From: Bacteroidota bacterium
Lineage (GTDB): Bacteria; Bacteroidota; Rhodothermia; Rhodothermales; UBA10348
NCBI GenBank assembly: GCA_022567305.1
Contig: JADFHF010000007.1
Location: 46,584-110,583, forward strand
Direction: 5' to 3'
DNA: 64,000 nucleotides
Part shown: piece by piece, positions 1 to 9,307 of the stretch
How positions within the stretch are numbered: position 1 is the stretch's first letter
How the letters are laid out: every line of letters starts with the position of its first letter
Translations under genes and position numbers: made by a program
The notes under the pieces: generated by a model
Databases searched by the model: none
What the model was told of the DNA's origin: nothing
What the model saw: only the letters and a program-made list of their open reading frames with translations

Positions 1-147
1 AAGGGAACAGACGAAATGGCCGTTATGATTGACACATTCCGTCCACTACGCTTGACCAAAGCGTCACTTGAAATAGAAGACGAAGATTATATGCTCTCCT
101 GGCGCCCAGAGATGCACAGCGAAAATCTTCCATCCAACGGCCGGTGA
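1..147 (+). CDS. Possible 3' end of an unidentified gene
   Basis: Frame 1 is open from the window edge to a TGA at 145-147 and would encode the last 48 residues of a protein. The peptide is acidic in its middle (a run rich in Glu and Asp around residues 25-29) and matches no family I recognise. A frame of this length can be open by chance. It runs toward the convergent lipoprotein gene that ends at 196. Confidence 0.2.
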   Translation, partial: KGTDEMAVMIDTFRPLRLTKASLEIEDEDYMLSWRPEMHSENLPSNGR

Positions 148-195
148 CTTCCTGCCGCCTGTAATGCAGCCCCGTGGCCCGACTGGTAGCAGGAT

Positions 196-1548
196 CTAGT
201 CCTCCACCCTACGGATCGGAATCAGATCGGCTGTTAAGTAACAGTAAAGTTCTCGCCCCAATTCTTGGTTTGTAGCGGCCAAGCAGAGCTGATCCTTGTA
301 CGAAATAAGCTCTTGTGGACGCGAACTGTCTGGGCCTGCCCAGATATCTGTAATCAATTCGGCTACATCGCCGTCGGTCCGCCAGACTTCTGATCCTTCG
401 GCCTCAGTGCGACCGGTGAAGTACACCCAGCCATCATGTTCGACGAATCCGAAAGGTGAAGATCCAATTGCGCCTTTGTTAATGTCAGCCACTAACTCAG
501 GTTCTACATCAGTAAGAGTCCACAACTCTTTACCAGTACTGGCATTATTTGCTGAAAAGAAGAGCGCTGTATCGGTCGCGTAGAGAGATTCGGGATGGCT
601 GCCTTCAGGCCCCTCGAAAATATCACTCACCTGCTCCGCGGTCCCATCCTTGATTGTCCACAACTCTGCTCCATGCTCCAAATCGTTGGCCGCAAAATAA
701 AGAGCGTTTTTATATACGGTTAAATACTTTGGGTTTGACGAAGCTGCACCCGGAGCTATATCCCGGATGAGCGATACTTCTCCATTCTCATACTTTCTTA
801 GTTCCGTTCCTTCACTGTTCGTGAAAGCCGCGAAATAGAGCACGTCTCCGAGAGTAGTAAACTGATCGGGACGTGAGCCGATAGGACCTTCATTGATGTC
901 AGCGACAACATGAATCAAAGAACCATCGAAGCGGACCAGCTCGGCACCTTGATTATTCACAGTAGCCGAAAACATTAGATTGTTGTCAAAGATGGTTAAG
1001 CCAGATGGTGTAGAGCTCGAGGGACCTTCATTAATATCAGCCACCAAGTCTAGATCTCGTCCGTTCCATCTCCAAAGTTCGACGCCGTAAACTCCGTCAT
1101 TGGCGCGGAAGTAGAGGGCCTCCTGAAAAACAATCATTCCGGATGGATGGGAGCTCTCTGGATCACCGCTGAGGTCACGAATGATACGGGCCCGGTTTCC
1201 GTCAATGACCCATAACTCCCGTCCATACTCGTCTTTCAATGCGGAGAAATATAATTTCTCCTTATAGGCGACAAATAGTGCTGGAAGAGAGTCTCCGGAT
1301 CGAGGAGCGATGTCCGTCACGGAAATAATGTCGACTCCATCGTACTTGAAAACCTCGGAGCCTAGATCAGCCCCCGTCATCTGCATATAGAGCTCATCTT
1401 CAAAAATGTACATCCCGTTCGGATCGCTTGACTCCGAGCCCTCGTAGAGATCCGTGACAAGACCCAGGCTCGAGTCAGACGGTTGACACCCGACGCCTAA
1501 AAGAACGAATACGAGCGTCCCGACGAAAAAAGAATAATCCTTGCACAT
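196..1548 (-). CDS. Lipoprotein with nine ELWxxDG-type repeats
   Basis: The protein begins with a short signal peptide ending in a lipobox (LGVGC, Cys at about residue 21), so it should be a lipidated envelope protein. The rest consists of about nine tandem units of roughly 46 residues. Each unit opens with a D-I/L-x-x-G-x-x-S-x-P pattern, passes through a hydrophobic LYF-x-A strand and closes with ELW or a variant followed by a DG-like turn. This is the ELWxxDGT repeat architecture seen in secreted Bacteroidota and myxobacterial proteins and probably forms a beta-propeller-like fold. No catalytic motif is visible, so a binding or surface role is inference. An AAGGAG sequence sits almost directly against the ATG, unusually close for a ribosome site. 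The gene diverges from the acyl-CoA synthetase. Confidence 0.85.
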   Translation of the reverse strand: MCKDYSFFVGTLVFVLLGVGCQPSDSSLGLVTDLYEGSESSDPNGMYIFEDELYMQMTGADLGSEVFKYDGVDIISVTDIAPRSGDSLPALFVAYKEKLYFSALKDEYGRELWVIDGNRARIIRDLSGDPESSHPSGMIVFQEALYFRANDGVYGVELWRWNGRDLDLVADINEGPSSSTPSGLTIFDNNLMFSATVNNQGAELVRFDGSLIHVVADINEGPIGSRPDQFTTLGDVLYFAAFTNSEGTELRKYENGEVSLIRDIAPGAASSNPKYLTVYKNALYFAANDLEHGAELWTIKDGTAEQVSDIFEGPEGSHPESLYATDTALFFSANNASTGKELWTLTDVEPELVADINKGAIGSSPFGFVEHDGWVYFTGRTEAEGSEVWRTDGDVAELITDIWAGPDSSRPQELISYKDQLCLAATNQELGRELYCYLTADLIPIRRVED

Positions 1549-1803
1549 ACTCCTTAATTGATTGATTTCCGCTTTCAGCAGTCACATCCAACGTCTCAGA
1601 TCCAAATGGGTTTTGATGATCGAAGAAGCTTAGAATCCAAGCAAATAAATCGTCAAGGATCCCTACTGTGTGATGGTCAGATGGTAGATTGCCCTGACCA
1701 GAGAAAAGACATTTCCATACCTGAACCCTGAAAATGGGTGATTTTTCTCATCTTTCTTACTATTCCTTTGCGAATGGGTTGAGATACCAGATCAGCGGTC
1801 TGA

Positions 1804-3795
1804 ATGAGTGAGTTGACAGACAAGGACAAAGCCGGGAAGAAGGACTCCTTCCCCTTCGGCCAAAAAATCGTCTGGACGCCTGATCCTGTTGATTTACAGG
1901 AAACGAATCTGATGCGATTTATGGTTCGTCATGGATTCGATTCATTGAGTCGCCTCCACGCGAAATCGATCGAGGACCCGGAGTGGTTCTGGGATGCTGT
2001 TTTGAAAGACCTGGACATTCAATTCTATCGGCCGTACCAGGCAGCACTTGAGCGCACGACCGATCCGGCATTCCCCAAGTGGTGCGTCGGGGGACAGATG
2101 AATATCATACACAACTGCCTCGACAAATGGCTCACCACAAAGACCGCAAACGAAACGGCATTCCGGTGGGAAGGTGAAGACGGTGCCACCGTTGTTCTTT
2201 CTTACGCGGAATTGAACGACCGCGTCTGCCGCTGCGCCAATGCATTGCTTAGCATCGGAATTCAGAAGGGAGACGTGGTCGGTCTCTTCATGCCCATGAC
2301 CCCCGAGTTGGCCACCGCATTTCTTGCCATTTGTAAGATCGGCGGGATTCTTCTACCGCTATTCAGCGGGTATGGCCCGCAAGCGATTTCGAACCGCCTG
2401 AATGATGCCGGAGCGGTCGCTGTCCTGACCGCCGATGGATTCCTGAGACGTGGAAAACCGGTGCCTATGAAAGCCGTACTGAACGCCGCCCTTGAGGACA
2501 GTCCTTCAGTCACCAATGTGCTTGTCTGTCGCCACCTTGATCTTCCAAACACGCCATGGAAAGAGGACCGCGATGTGTGGTGGGATGAGATTGTACCTGA
2601 TCAGTCGAGTGTGGCCGAAACGGCAGAAACATCGGCTGAAGACGTCGTCATGATCATCTATACGTCAGGAACTACCGGACGACCGAAGGGAGCCGTGCAT
2701 ACTCATTGCGGTTTCCCGGTGAAGGCAGCTCAGGACATGGCGCACGCGATGGACCTTCGGTCGGGTGAAATGATGTATTGGATGAGCGATATGGGATGGA
2801 TGATGGGTCCCTGGCTCGTTTTTGGCACCCTTCTTTGCGGTGCAGGCATGCTGTTCTACGACGGAGCGCCGGATTATCCGGATGCAGGGCGCCTTTGGCG
2901 CTTGGTCGAGAATCACCGTGTGACACATCTTGGTATTTCTCCCGCACTGATCAGATCGCTCATGCCGCATGGGTCCGGGCTACTGGACGAATTTACGTTT
3001 GACCATCTAAGAGCGGTCGGAAGCACGGGTAGCCCATGGGATCCGGAATCTTGGAAATGGGTTTTCGAGCATGTTCTCAATAGTGAAAAACCAATTCTGA
3101 ATTACTCTGGCGGCACTGAAATCAGCGGAGGAATTTTGAGTGGAAACATGTTCTCTCCGATGAAGCCGTGTGCATTTAGCGGACCCGTCCCAGGCATGGC
3201 GGCCGATGTAGTCAATGAATCAGGACAATCTGTGCGAATGGAGGTCGGCGAGCTAGTCATCAGGGGGCCCTGGATCGGTATGACACGGGGTTTCTGGAAC
3301 GATTCTGAGAGATATTTGGATACGTATTGGCGCCGATTCGAAGGGGTATGGGTGCATGGAGATTTTGCAGCAATCGACGATGATGGATTCTGGTACATCC
3401 TGGGTCGAAGTGACGACACAATTAAGATTGCTGGCAAGCGACTTGGTCCTGCAGAGGTGGAGTCCATTCTGAACGGCCACCCGGATGTGACCGAGAGCGC
3501 GGCGATCGGAATCCCCCACGCCATTAAAGGAGAAACGCTGGCTGTTTATTGCGTCGTCAAAGATCCATCGAAGATGACGGACGAATTCCGATCGGAACTC
3601 ATTCGATTGGTAGTGCACGAACTCGGCAAACCGCTGAAACCGGAGTTCTTGGGATTTACCACCGCTCTACCCAAAACTCGCAACGCCAAGGTAATCAGGC
3701 GATTAATCAAAGCAGTACACCTGAACAAAGATCTGGGGGACGTTTCCAGTTTGGAAAACCCTTCTACCCTTGAGGCTATTCGAAATGCTTCCTAG
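1804..3795 (+). CDS. AMP-forming acyl-CoA synthetase, acetyl-CoA synthetase-like
   Basis: A 663-residue ANL-superfamily ligase that should activate a short carboxylic acid with ATP to an acyl-adenylate and then to the CoA thioester in the cytoplasm. The adenylate-binding loop YTSGTTGRPKG lies at about residues 286-296. The A8 hinge motif GRSDDTIKIAGKR follows in the C-terminal third, and the A10 catalytic lysine is in PKTRNAK (Lys629). The N-terminal 120 residues resemble the extra domain of acetyl-CoA, propionyl-CoA and acetoacetyl-CoA synthetases, and the length fits that subgroup rather than long-chain enzymes. Acetate, propionate or acetoacetate are all possible substrates and cannot be separated by eye. 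The ATG overlaps an upstream TGA and has no obvious Shine-Dalgarno sequence. The gene appears monocistronic. Confidence 0.92.
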   Translation: MSELTDKDKAGKKDSFPFGQKIVWTPDPVDLQETNLMRFMVRHGFDSLSRLHAKSIEDPEWFWDAVLKDLDIQFYRPYQAALERTTDPAFPKWCVGGQMNIIHNCLDKWLTTKTANETAFRWEGEDGATVVLSYAELNDRVCRCANALLSIGIQKGDVVGLFMPMTPELATAFLAICKIGGILLPLFSGYGPQAISNRLNDAGAVAVLTADGFLRRGKPVPMKAVLNAALEDSPSVTNVLVCRHLDLPNTPWKEDRDVWWDEIVPDQSSVAETAETSAEDVVMIIYTSGTTGRPKGAVHTHCGFPVKAAQDMAHAMDLRSGEMMYWMSDMGWMMGPWLVFGTLLCGAGMLFYDGAPDYPDAGRLWRLVENHRVTHLGISPALIRSLMPHGSGLLDEFTFDHLRAVGSTGSPWDPESWKWVFEHVLNSEKPILNYSGGTEISGGILSGNMFSPMKPCAFSGPVPGMAADVVNESGQSVRMEVGELVIRGPWIGMTRGFWNDSERYLDTYWRRFEGVWVHGDFAAIDDDGFWYILGRSDDTIKIAGKRLGPAEVESILNGHPDVTESAAIGIPHAIKGETLAVYCVVKDPSKMTDEFRSELIRLVVHELGKPLKPEFLGFTTALPKTRNAKVIRRLIKAVHLNKDLGDVSSLENPSTLEAIRNAS

Positions 3796-4011
3796 AGAAG
3801 GATCTGTCGCTCGTCGATCGCCGTTAACGATGCCACGTTTGGACACCAATGAACGAAAATCAGGACGCTGCAGACGACCTATGTCGGGAGTTATCGCTGT
3901 TCTGGTGATGAAATCCCTCAACAGGGCATTTCTGAGTGACGGATTCAGTGACGGTTCAATGTTTGCATCATGAAAGTCAACATGAGTCTTTAATCCAGTC
4001 GATCACGATCT

Positions 4012-5145
4012 ATGCGTCCATACGCCCCTCTATTGCTTGTTCTAACGATGACGCTAGCCGTCCCACGCTGGTCGGTGGCTCAACCAAATAAAGCGGTTGT
4101 CCTTACCGGCCAAGTTTTAGATGGTGAAACCGGTGATCCCCTCATTGGAGCACACGTCTTCATCGCCGCATCACTGATGGGTACAACCACCGATTTTGAT
4201 GGGCACTATCGACTTACACGCGTGCCTACCGGTGCCCATCGTCTGTACGTTTCGATGCTTGGGTTTGAGCCGTCCTTCAGGGATCTACTTCTTCGCGAAT
4301 CGAAGACGTATACGTTCGACTTTACACTAGAACCAGCGATTCTGGAAGTCGGAGAAATCGTGGTAGAGGCGGAAAGGGACGACAAGTGGAAAGACAGACT
4401 AGAGCGATTCATCGATCTATTTATCGGTGAATCTCCAAATGCGCAGATGACGGTTATCACAAATGCTGAGGTACTGGATTTCGAGAGTCGAGGCGGAACG
4501 TTGGTCGCCTACGCGGCTGAGCCACTGATTATCGAAAACCACGCGCTGGGATATCGGATTCAATACTTTCTGAAGGATTTCGAAGCTGAGCCCTTCCGTA
4601 CGAGATACGACGGCGAACCCCTGTTCGAGGAGATGGAACCAGGAAGCCTATCCGAATCAAACACATGGAAGGAAAACCGTCGAAAAGCCTTCCTGGGCTC
4701 ATTTCGGCATTTTCTTCTCGCTCTGTTGGCCGAAAGAACCGAAGGCCAGGGATTCAAGACGTACAGCCGACCAGCCATGAATCGATCACTCGCTGGCGAC
4801 AGTTTCTCGGGCAATGGACCCATGTCTCAGCAAAGGTATCCGATCGATCCCCAAACCATGTTGCATCCGGGCGAAACCTCGAACGAGCATATTTTGTCAT
4901 TTGACGGATACATCGAAATCCGGTATATGGGAGAAACGGAAGATCCTTCGTACTACGAATGGCAGCGTCGGAATGGCATTACCAGCAGTGAAAAGTTTCA
5001 GACGTCATGGATCACGATGGAGCGCGGTCCTACCGTCGTGGACTACAAAGGAGATATACTTGACCCGTACAGCGTAACATTTTCCGGGTATCTGGCATTC
5101 GAACGGGTAGCCGACGAAGTCCCGAAAGAGTTCCGACCGCGTTAG
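4012..5145 (+). CDS. Secreted protein with carboxypeptidase-regulatory-like domain
   Basis: The protein has a signal peptide (residues 1-24, cleavage after SVAQ) followed by a carboxypeptidase D regulatory-like domain at about residues 28-115. That domain carries the usual GxVxDxxTGxPLIGAHV opening and a DGHYRL strand, the same beta-sandwich that begins many Bacteroidota TonB-dependent receptors. No TonB plug or barrel follows. The remaining 250 residues are a mixed alpha/beta region of the kind found in carboxypeptidase-like regulatory-domain proteins of this phylum, whose function is unknown. Periplasmic or outer-membrane location is inferred. The gene runs tail-to-tail into yraN with a 4-base overlap of the two stop regions. 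Confidence 0.75.
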   Translation: MRPYAPLLLVLTMTLAVPRWSVAQPNKAVVLTGQVLDGETGDPLIGAHVFIAASLMGTTTDFDGHYRLTRVPTGAHRLYVSMLGFEPSFRDLLLRESKTYTFDFTLEPAILEVGEIVVEAERDDKWKDRLERFIDLFIGESPNAQMTVITNAEVLDFESRGGTLVAYAAEPLIIENHALGYRIQYFLKDFEAEPFRTRYDGEPLFEEMEPGSLSESNTWKENRRKAFLGSFRHFLLALLAERTEGQGFKTYSRPAMNRSLAGDSFSGNGPMSQQRYPIDPQTMLHPGETSNEHILSFDGYIEIRYMGETEDPSYYEWQRRNGITSSEKFQTSWITMERGPTVVDYKGDILDPYSVTFSGYLAFERVADEVPKEFRPR

Positions 5146-5543
5146 GCCTGAAATGCTCCCTCAATATGGTGGAAATAGACCTGACTTTCCATCAGTGATA
5201 TAGCCACCACGTCAAACCGGCAAAGCGCTCCTTCCATTCGGTGTTCGTACAGGTACGACCTCGCAGCTCTCTTCAGGTTTTTCTGCTTTGATTGATCAAC
5301 AGCAGCTTCCGGGGTACCAAACGCGTGAGATGACCTTGTTTTGACTTCGACAAATACCAGCTCTCCACCTTCCTGACCGTTCGTAGCGGGCTGAAAGCAC
5401 ACCAGGTCAATTTCGGCTCGTTGAAATCGATAGTTTCGCTCAAGGATGCGATACCCCTTTTGTTCGAGATACTCTGCGGCCAAGGTCTCTCCTTCTTTAC
5501 CTATTTTCTTCCGAGCCTTATCTCGCAATGTGTTCGAAATCAT
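5142..5543 (-). CDS. YraN-family (UPF0102) nuclease-fold protein
   Basis: A small protein of the YraN/UPF0102 family, which has a Holliday-junction-resolvase-like (PD-D/ExK) fold and an unsettled role in DNA metabolism. The family signature is clear: KIGKEGETLAAEYLEQKGY near the N-terminus, RAEIDLV with the metal-binding Asp, and VFVEVKTR with the catalytic Glu and Lys. I chose the internal ATG at 5543 because homologues start just before the GxxGE motif. An upstream in-frame ATG at 5576 would add twelve residues unlike the family. The gene is convergent with and overlaps the preceding CDS by 4 bases. Confidence 0.88.
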   Translation of the reverse strand: MISNTLRDKARKKIGKEGETLAAEYLEQKGYRILERNYRFQRAEIDLVCFQPATNGQEGGELVFVEVKTRSSHAFGTPEAAVDQSKQKNLKRAARSYLYEHRMEGALCRFDVVAISLMESQVYFHHIEGAFQA

Positions 5544-5787
5544 TACAACTGGAGGGTTATAGAGCCATAGAGTCATCTGGATGAATATCCGAACGTCTTC
5601 TCTCCGGACCAGGTAAATCTCCTCAGAGTCGTCACGGAGGCACGTAGTGGACGAGCTTCTATTTATTAGTAGATTACCTGAACGTCAAAATACTTATCTC
5701 TTTTGCGGTACGCTTACCTATTGTTTTCGAGCTGTTCCTCGCCGCGATTCAGCTCCGTCCGCAACCCACGACAGGCAATCGATCAGA

Positions 5788-6600
5788 ATGGCGACCGAAA
5801 CCCGTCGAATTCTAACCCTCACGTCCGATTTCGGCAATCGGGATGGGTACGTGGCTGCCATGAAGGGAGTCATACTTTCGATCGCTCCGGACGTGATCAT
5901 CGTAGATATATCGCATCAAATAACACCTCAGGATGTCATGGAGGCGGCCCACGTTCTTTCCAGTGCGGCCTCGTGCTATCCGGCAGGCACTGTTCATCTC
6001 GTGGTGGTCGATCCCGGGGTTGGCACCGATCGAAGGTGCGTCGCGCTTGAGCAAGGGGGCCATTTTTATGTCGGCCCTGACAACGGGATATTCTCGCTTC
6101 TATTGAAGAACTCGGTTCCGGATCGCATCATCGAACTCGACCGACCCCAGTTCTGGAGAACCCCTGAACCAAGCAAAACCTTTCACGGGAGGGACATTTT
6201 TGCCTCCGTAGCTGGGCATCTTGTAAGCGGGCGTATACTCGACGAGTTGGGATCAACGATTCTGGATATCCGGACCCTGCACTGGGCCATGCCGATTTCG
6301 GACGATCAAGGAATCCAGGGATGGGTAGTGCACGTAGACGGTTTCGGTAATTGCATCACGAATATTGTGCGTGCCGAATTCGAGGAGCTCCAACACGGTC
6401 GGGCGTTCAAGTGTTACGTAGGTAACGCGATACTTGACGGGATGCAGATGACATATTCCGATACTTCTCCGGGTGATATTCTGGTGCTCTTCAACAGTGA
6501 TGATTTTTTAGAAGTCGCCATCAATCGTGGTAACGCATCTTCAATGATGGACATTAAGAAAGGAACCAGCATCAATGTGATTTTTAGCGGGGATAAGTAA
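5788..6600 (+). CDS. SAM hydroxide adenosyltransferase (DUF62 family)
   Basis: A 270-residue member of the DUF62 (SAM chlorinase/fluorinase-like) family. Characterised bacterial and archaeal members without the halogenase loop hydrolyse S-adenosylmethionine to adenosine and methionine. The motifs SDFGNRDGYVAAMKG at the N-terminus, DPGVGTDRR, GPDNGIFS and FHGRDIFA are all present, including the Asp, Arg and His cluster that positions water. I see nothing that suggests chlorinase or fluorinase activity. The start at ATG 5788 is chosen because it gives the family's usual N-terminus. A GTG at 5647 would add a 47-residue leader without similarity. The next gene begins 25 bases downstream, so the two may be co-transcribed. 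Confidence 0.88.
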   Translation: MATETRRILTLTSDFGNRDGYVAAMKGVILSIAPDVIIVDISHQITPQDVMEAAHVLSSAASCYPAGTVHLVVVDPGVGTDRRCVALEQGGHFYVGPDNGIFSLLLKNSVPDRIIELDRPQFWRTPEPSKTFHGRDIFASVAGHLVSGRILDELGSTILDIRTLHWAMPISDDQGIQGWVVHVDGFGNCITNIVRAEFEELQHGRAFKCYVGNAILDGMQMTYSDTSPGDILVLFNSDDFLEVAINRGNASSMMDIKKGTSINVIFSGDK

Positions 6601-6625
6601 GCCATTGGATAACAAGGAAACACGC

Positions 6626-7789
6626 ATGGGTCCCAACCCGGCTCATTTGGATCAGCTATTTTTAATTGCGCAGTTCATCACCAGGGACGCTGACCACGCG
6701 GCTCGTTTGGTCGACAGCATGTATAAAAGTATCGATGCGGATTCCAGTGCTTCGGAGGTCTCGCTGGAAGGGCTGGTCAACCGATTGCTCGCTATCGCTG
6801 ACTCACTGGACCGTCGTTCGGAAGATAACCGGAGTCCGGGCGATCATTCCGAACAAGCCCGGAGGCATGAATCTGAACAATTTCTCGCATCCAGTGTCCG
6901 GCTTCAGTTTCTTCTCCTCACCCCGCGCGACCGACTGGAACTGTGGCGTTGCGTCGAATTCGATATGCCAATCGCCCCTGATCAGAATGCACTTGACGCC
7001 TTTAAGGATCAGCTTCTCTCCAGTCTAGATACGCATCAGGGCTTTGTGTTCGGGAATCTCGTTACGCGCGAAGCCGTTGCGAGTGCTTTAAAAGCATACT
7101 GGAACTCAGCCTTCATTCCGGTTCCTCCTACACTCCGATCCGTAGTCGAATCCGGAGATCGGCTTCGTAAGCCGGAAGCCGCGCGGCGAAATCGCCGCGT
7201 TTCAGCTCGCCCGACGCGTAAAAATCCGACTCGGGAGAGGCCAAATCGAGTTAACCGGGTTATTTTATATACCTGGGTTATTCTGGCGGCAAGCGCGATA
7301 GGATATCTTCTTATGCGTGTTGGTACACCGACACCTCCTTCAAGCGACATCCTAGAGCTTTCTCTGTCGGTGGCAGACGACGTAGATATTACGTTCCATA
7401 CGGGAAATGCCGAACAAGCTGAACGATTTATTGCTGATCGCCTGGGTTGGCGCTTATCCACACCGGTAATCACTCAAGCGTCGCTTCTGGGGATCAGCTT
7501 TACAGAAATCCTTGACTCCATCGAATTGCCGGTATTGGTCTTCACCGATAATGAAGACCATTCAGAATTTCCCGTATTCGTATTCTCCTACAAATTTCTT
7601 GAAAACCACCGAGATCGCTTCCGTCTCGCGAGAGGAACTCTCCGACAAATCCAGGAATCAGCCGGATTCGACATCCACGAGTTGGACAGCAGAACGGCGG
7701 TCGTTTGGAGAGATAGGGACGACATTTTTGTCGCATTTGTCGAAGGAAGCGGAACGGATTTTCAAGCCCGAATCATCGTCCGTTCCTGA
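6626..7789 (+). CDS. Membrane protein resembling a sigma-like/anti-sigma chimera
   Basis: I do not recognise a named family. The 387-residue protein has an N-terminal helical part (residues 1-170) whose pattern recalls a degenerate sigma-70-like region 2 and region 4 (LDQLFLIAQFITRDADHAA, then LLTPRDRLELWRCVEF). A basic linker follows and then one transmembrane segment at about residues 205-225. The final 160 residues lie outside and have the look of anti-sigma extracytoplasmic domains (a GWRLSTPV stretch and a late VVWRDRDDIFVAFV strand). An envelope-signalling role is inference. The start at ATG 6626 is supported by AAGGAAA seven bases upstream. A sensor kinase follows convergently 33 bases later. 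Confidence 0.5.
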   Translation: MGPNPAHLDQLFLIAQFITRDADHAARLVDSMYKSIDADSSASEVSLEGLVNRLLAIADSLDRRSEDNRSPGDHSEQARRHESEQFLASSVRLQFLLLTPRDRLELWRCVEFDMPIAPDQNALDAFKDQLLSSLDTHQGFVFGNLVTREAVASALKAYWNSAFIPVPPTLRSVVESGDRLRKPEAARRNRRVSARPTRKNPTRERPNRVNRVILYTWVILAASAIGYLLMRVGTPTPPSSDILELSLSVADDVDITFHTGNAEQAERFIADRLGWRLSTPVITQASLLGISFTEILDSIELPVLVFTDNEDHSEFPVFVFSYKFLENHRDRFRLARGTLRQIQESAGFDIHELDSRTAVVWRDRDDIFVAFVEGSGTDFQARIIVRS

Positions 7790-7822
7790 GTTCGGGAACC
7801 ATCTCGGCATTCTCCGACCCTT

Positions 7823-9217
7823 CTACGAATGGGACTGAGGAAGCGTTATGCGGAACGTCGTTCCTTCATCCGGTCGAGAGTGCAACAGGATCAAGGATCC
7901 TCCGTGATAATCCTCTACAATTCTGCGGGCCAGACTCAGACCCAGTCCCCATCCGCGTTTCTTGGTACTGTACCCGGGCCTGAATACGTTTTTCCATTGT
8001 CTTCGGTCGATTCCCTTTCCATTGTCGGCGACATCGATGATCACCTTTCCATCCAACTTCTTTGTGGAAATGTTGATGATTCCGTGGTCAGAAGCGATGG
8101 CATCCAGCGCGTTTTTCAACAGGTTTTCGATGACCCACTCGAAGAGTTCTGCGTTGAGTTGCACCTTGATCTCCGCAGGGATATCGATCTGCAACACAAC
8201 CTGCTTCCCACTCTGAGGCAATCTCCTCCTCATGTACTCCGAGATATTCTCGATGACGGGTTTGAGGCTCTGCTCGTCTAGTTTCGGTAGAGAACCGATA
8301 CCTGAAAATCGACTCGTGATACGGGTCAGCCGCTGTATGTCTTTTTCAATTTCATCGTACGCCTGTTGCTGATCCTGGTCCGTTCCTTCCTTCATTCTCA
8401 ACATTTCCAGCCATCCCATCAGACTGGATATCGGTGTGCCCAGTTGATGGGCCGCTTCCTTGGCCATCCCCACCCATAGACTCTTTTGCTCGCTTGAGCG
8501 CACATAGGAAAAGCCAACGTATCCGACGAGAACGAATAGTCCGACAAATCCGAGCTGGATATACGGAAACCAGCGAACGGCTGTCACTAATGGTGATTCA
8601 CCGTAGTGCATTTTCTGGTTCAGCGTGTCACTTGGAAACGAGACAACGATAGGAATTGGACGGTGAACCGCGTCCATTTCTCGCTGAATACTTACCAGGC
8701 TCGCCCGAATTCGTTCGTACTTGTCTGGATCGACAGCCCGAATAGAATCCAGCTCGGAAAGGGATTCTGGTTCGATCGGCAGATTTCTCCAGATGGTGGC
8801 GGTACCGAGTAATGAATCCTCTAGAATAGCCGGTATATCAAACGTATTGGGTTCAAGAAACGCACTAAGAATAAAAGTCAGGTCGCTCGCGGGTGGCATG
8901 CTCTGCGCCCACACGACCGCCTGTCGAAATCGATTGCGTTTCGCCTCGCCAATGGCGCCTGGCAACGCTGACTCGGAAACCTGGGATAGCTGATTCTCTA
9001 GTTCCCGGAGTTCACTCTGGAACGGATTGACGGAACCTGCTTGGGCCACCTTTGGCACCTGTTCCAGAGCACTTGCCCAAAGTTGTATGATAGAAGTTTC
9101 CTGGCTCCGAAGACGATCGGCCAGGTCTTTGGTGTACCACAGCGACGATACGGCTATCGCAACGGCAAATATAATCAACCCCAGCTTCAGGTTGACAGAT
9201 ACACGGTAGGCTTTCAT
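7823..9217 (-). CDS. Membrane sensor histidine kinase
   Basis: The protein has a transmembrane segment near residues 11-27 and another near 222-240, which bracket an extracytoplasmic sensor region without recognisable domain. The cytoplasmic part contains the phosphoacceptor motif KEAAHQLGTPISSLMGW (His257), the N-box NLLKNALDAI, the G1 box DNGKGID and the G2 box GWGLGLSLARRIV, so ATP binding and autophosphorylation look intact. The HQLGTP variant of the H-box is common in Bacteroidota kinases. No response regulator gene is adjacent, so the partner is unknown. The start at ATG 9217 gives a normal positively charged N-terminus. A longer in-frame start at 9247 adds ten unlikely residues. It lies downstream of purA. 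Confidence 0.9.
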   Translation of the reverse strand: MKAYRVSVNLKLGLIIFAVAIAVSSLWYTKDLADRLRSQETSIIQLWASALEQVPKVAQAGSVNPFQSELRELENQLSQVSESALPGAIGEAKRNRFRQAVVWAQSMPPASDLTFILSAFLEPNTFDIPAILEDSLLGTATIWRNLPIEPESLSELDSIRAVDPDKYERIRASLVSIQREMDAVHRPIPIVVSFPSDTLNQKMHYGESPLVTAVRWFPYIQLGFVGLFVLVGYVGFSYVRSSEQKSLWVGMAKEAAHQLGTPISSLMGWLEMLRMKEGTDQDQQQAYDEIEKDIQRLTRITSRFSGIGSLPKLDEQSLKPVIENISEYMRRRLPQSGKQVVLQIDIPAEIKVQLNAELFEWVIENLLKNALDAIASDHGIINISTKKLDGKVIIDVADNGKGIDRRQWKNVFRPGYSTKKRGWGLGLSLARRIVEDYHGGSLILLHSRPDEGTTFRITLPQSHS

Positions 9218-9307
9218 AGGTGATCCACAATCGTGTGACGCTAGCATTCCAGAGAGGAAATGTACGTCAACACGAGGAACTGGCTCCTGAACCAGGACTT
9301 TCTGTGG

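Noticed and set aside
3796..4011. Small rightward frame after the acyl-CoA synthetase
   Set aside because: It overlaps the synthetase end, has no ribosome site and no recognisable content.
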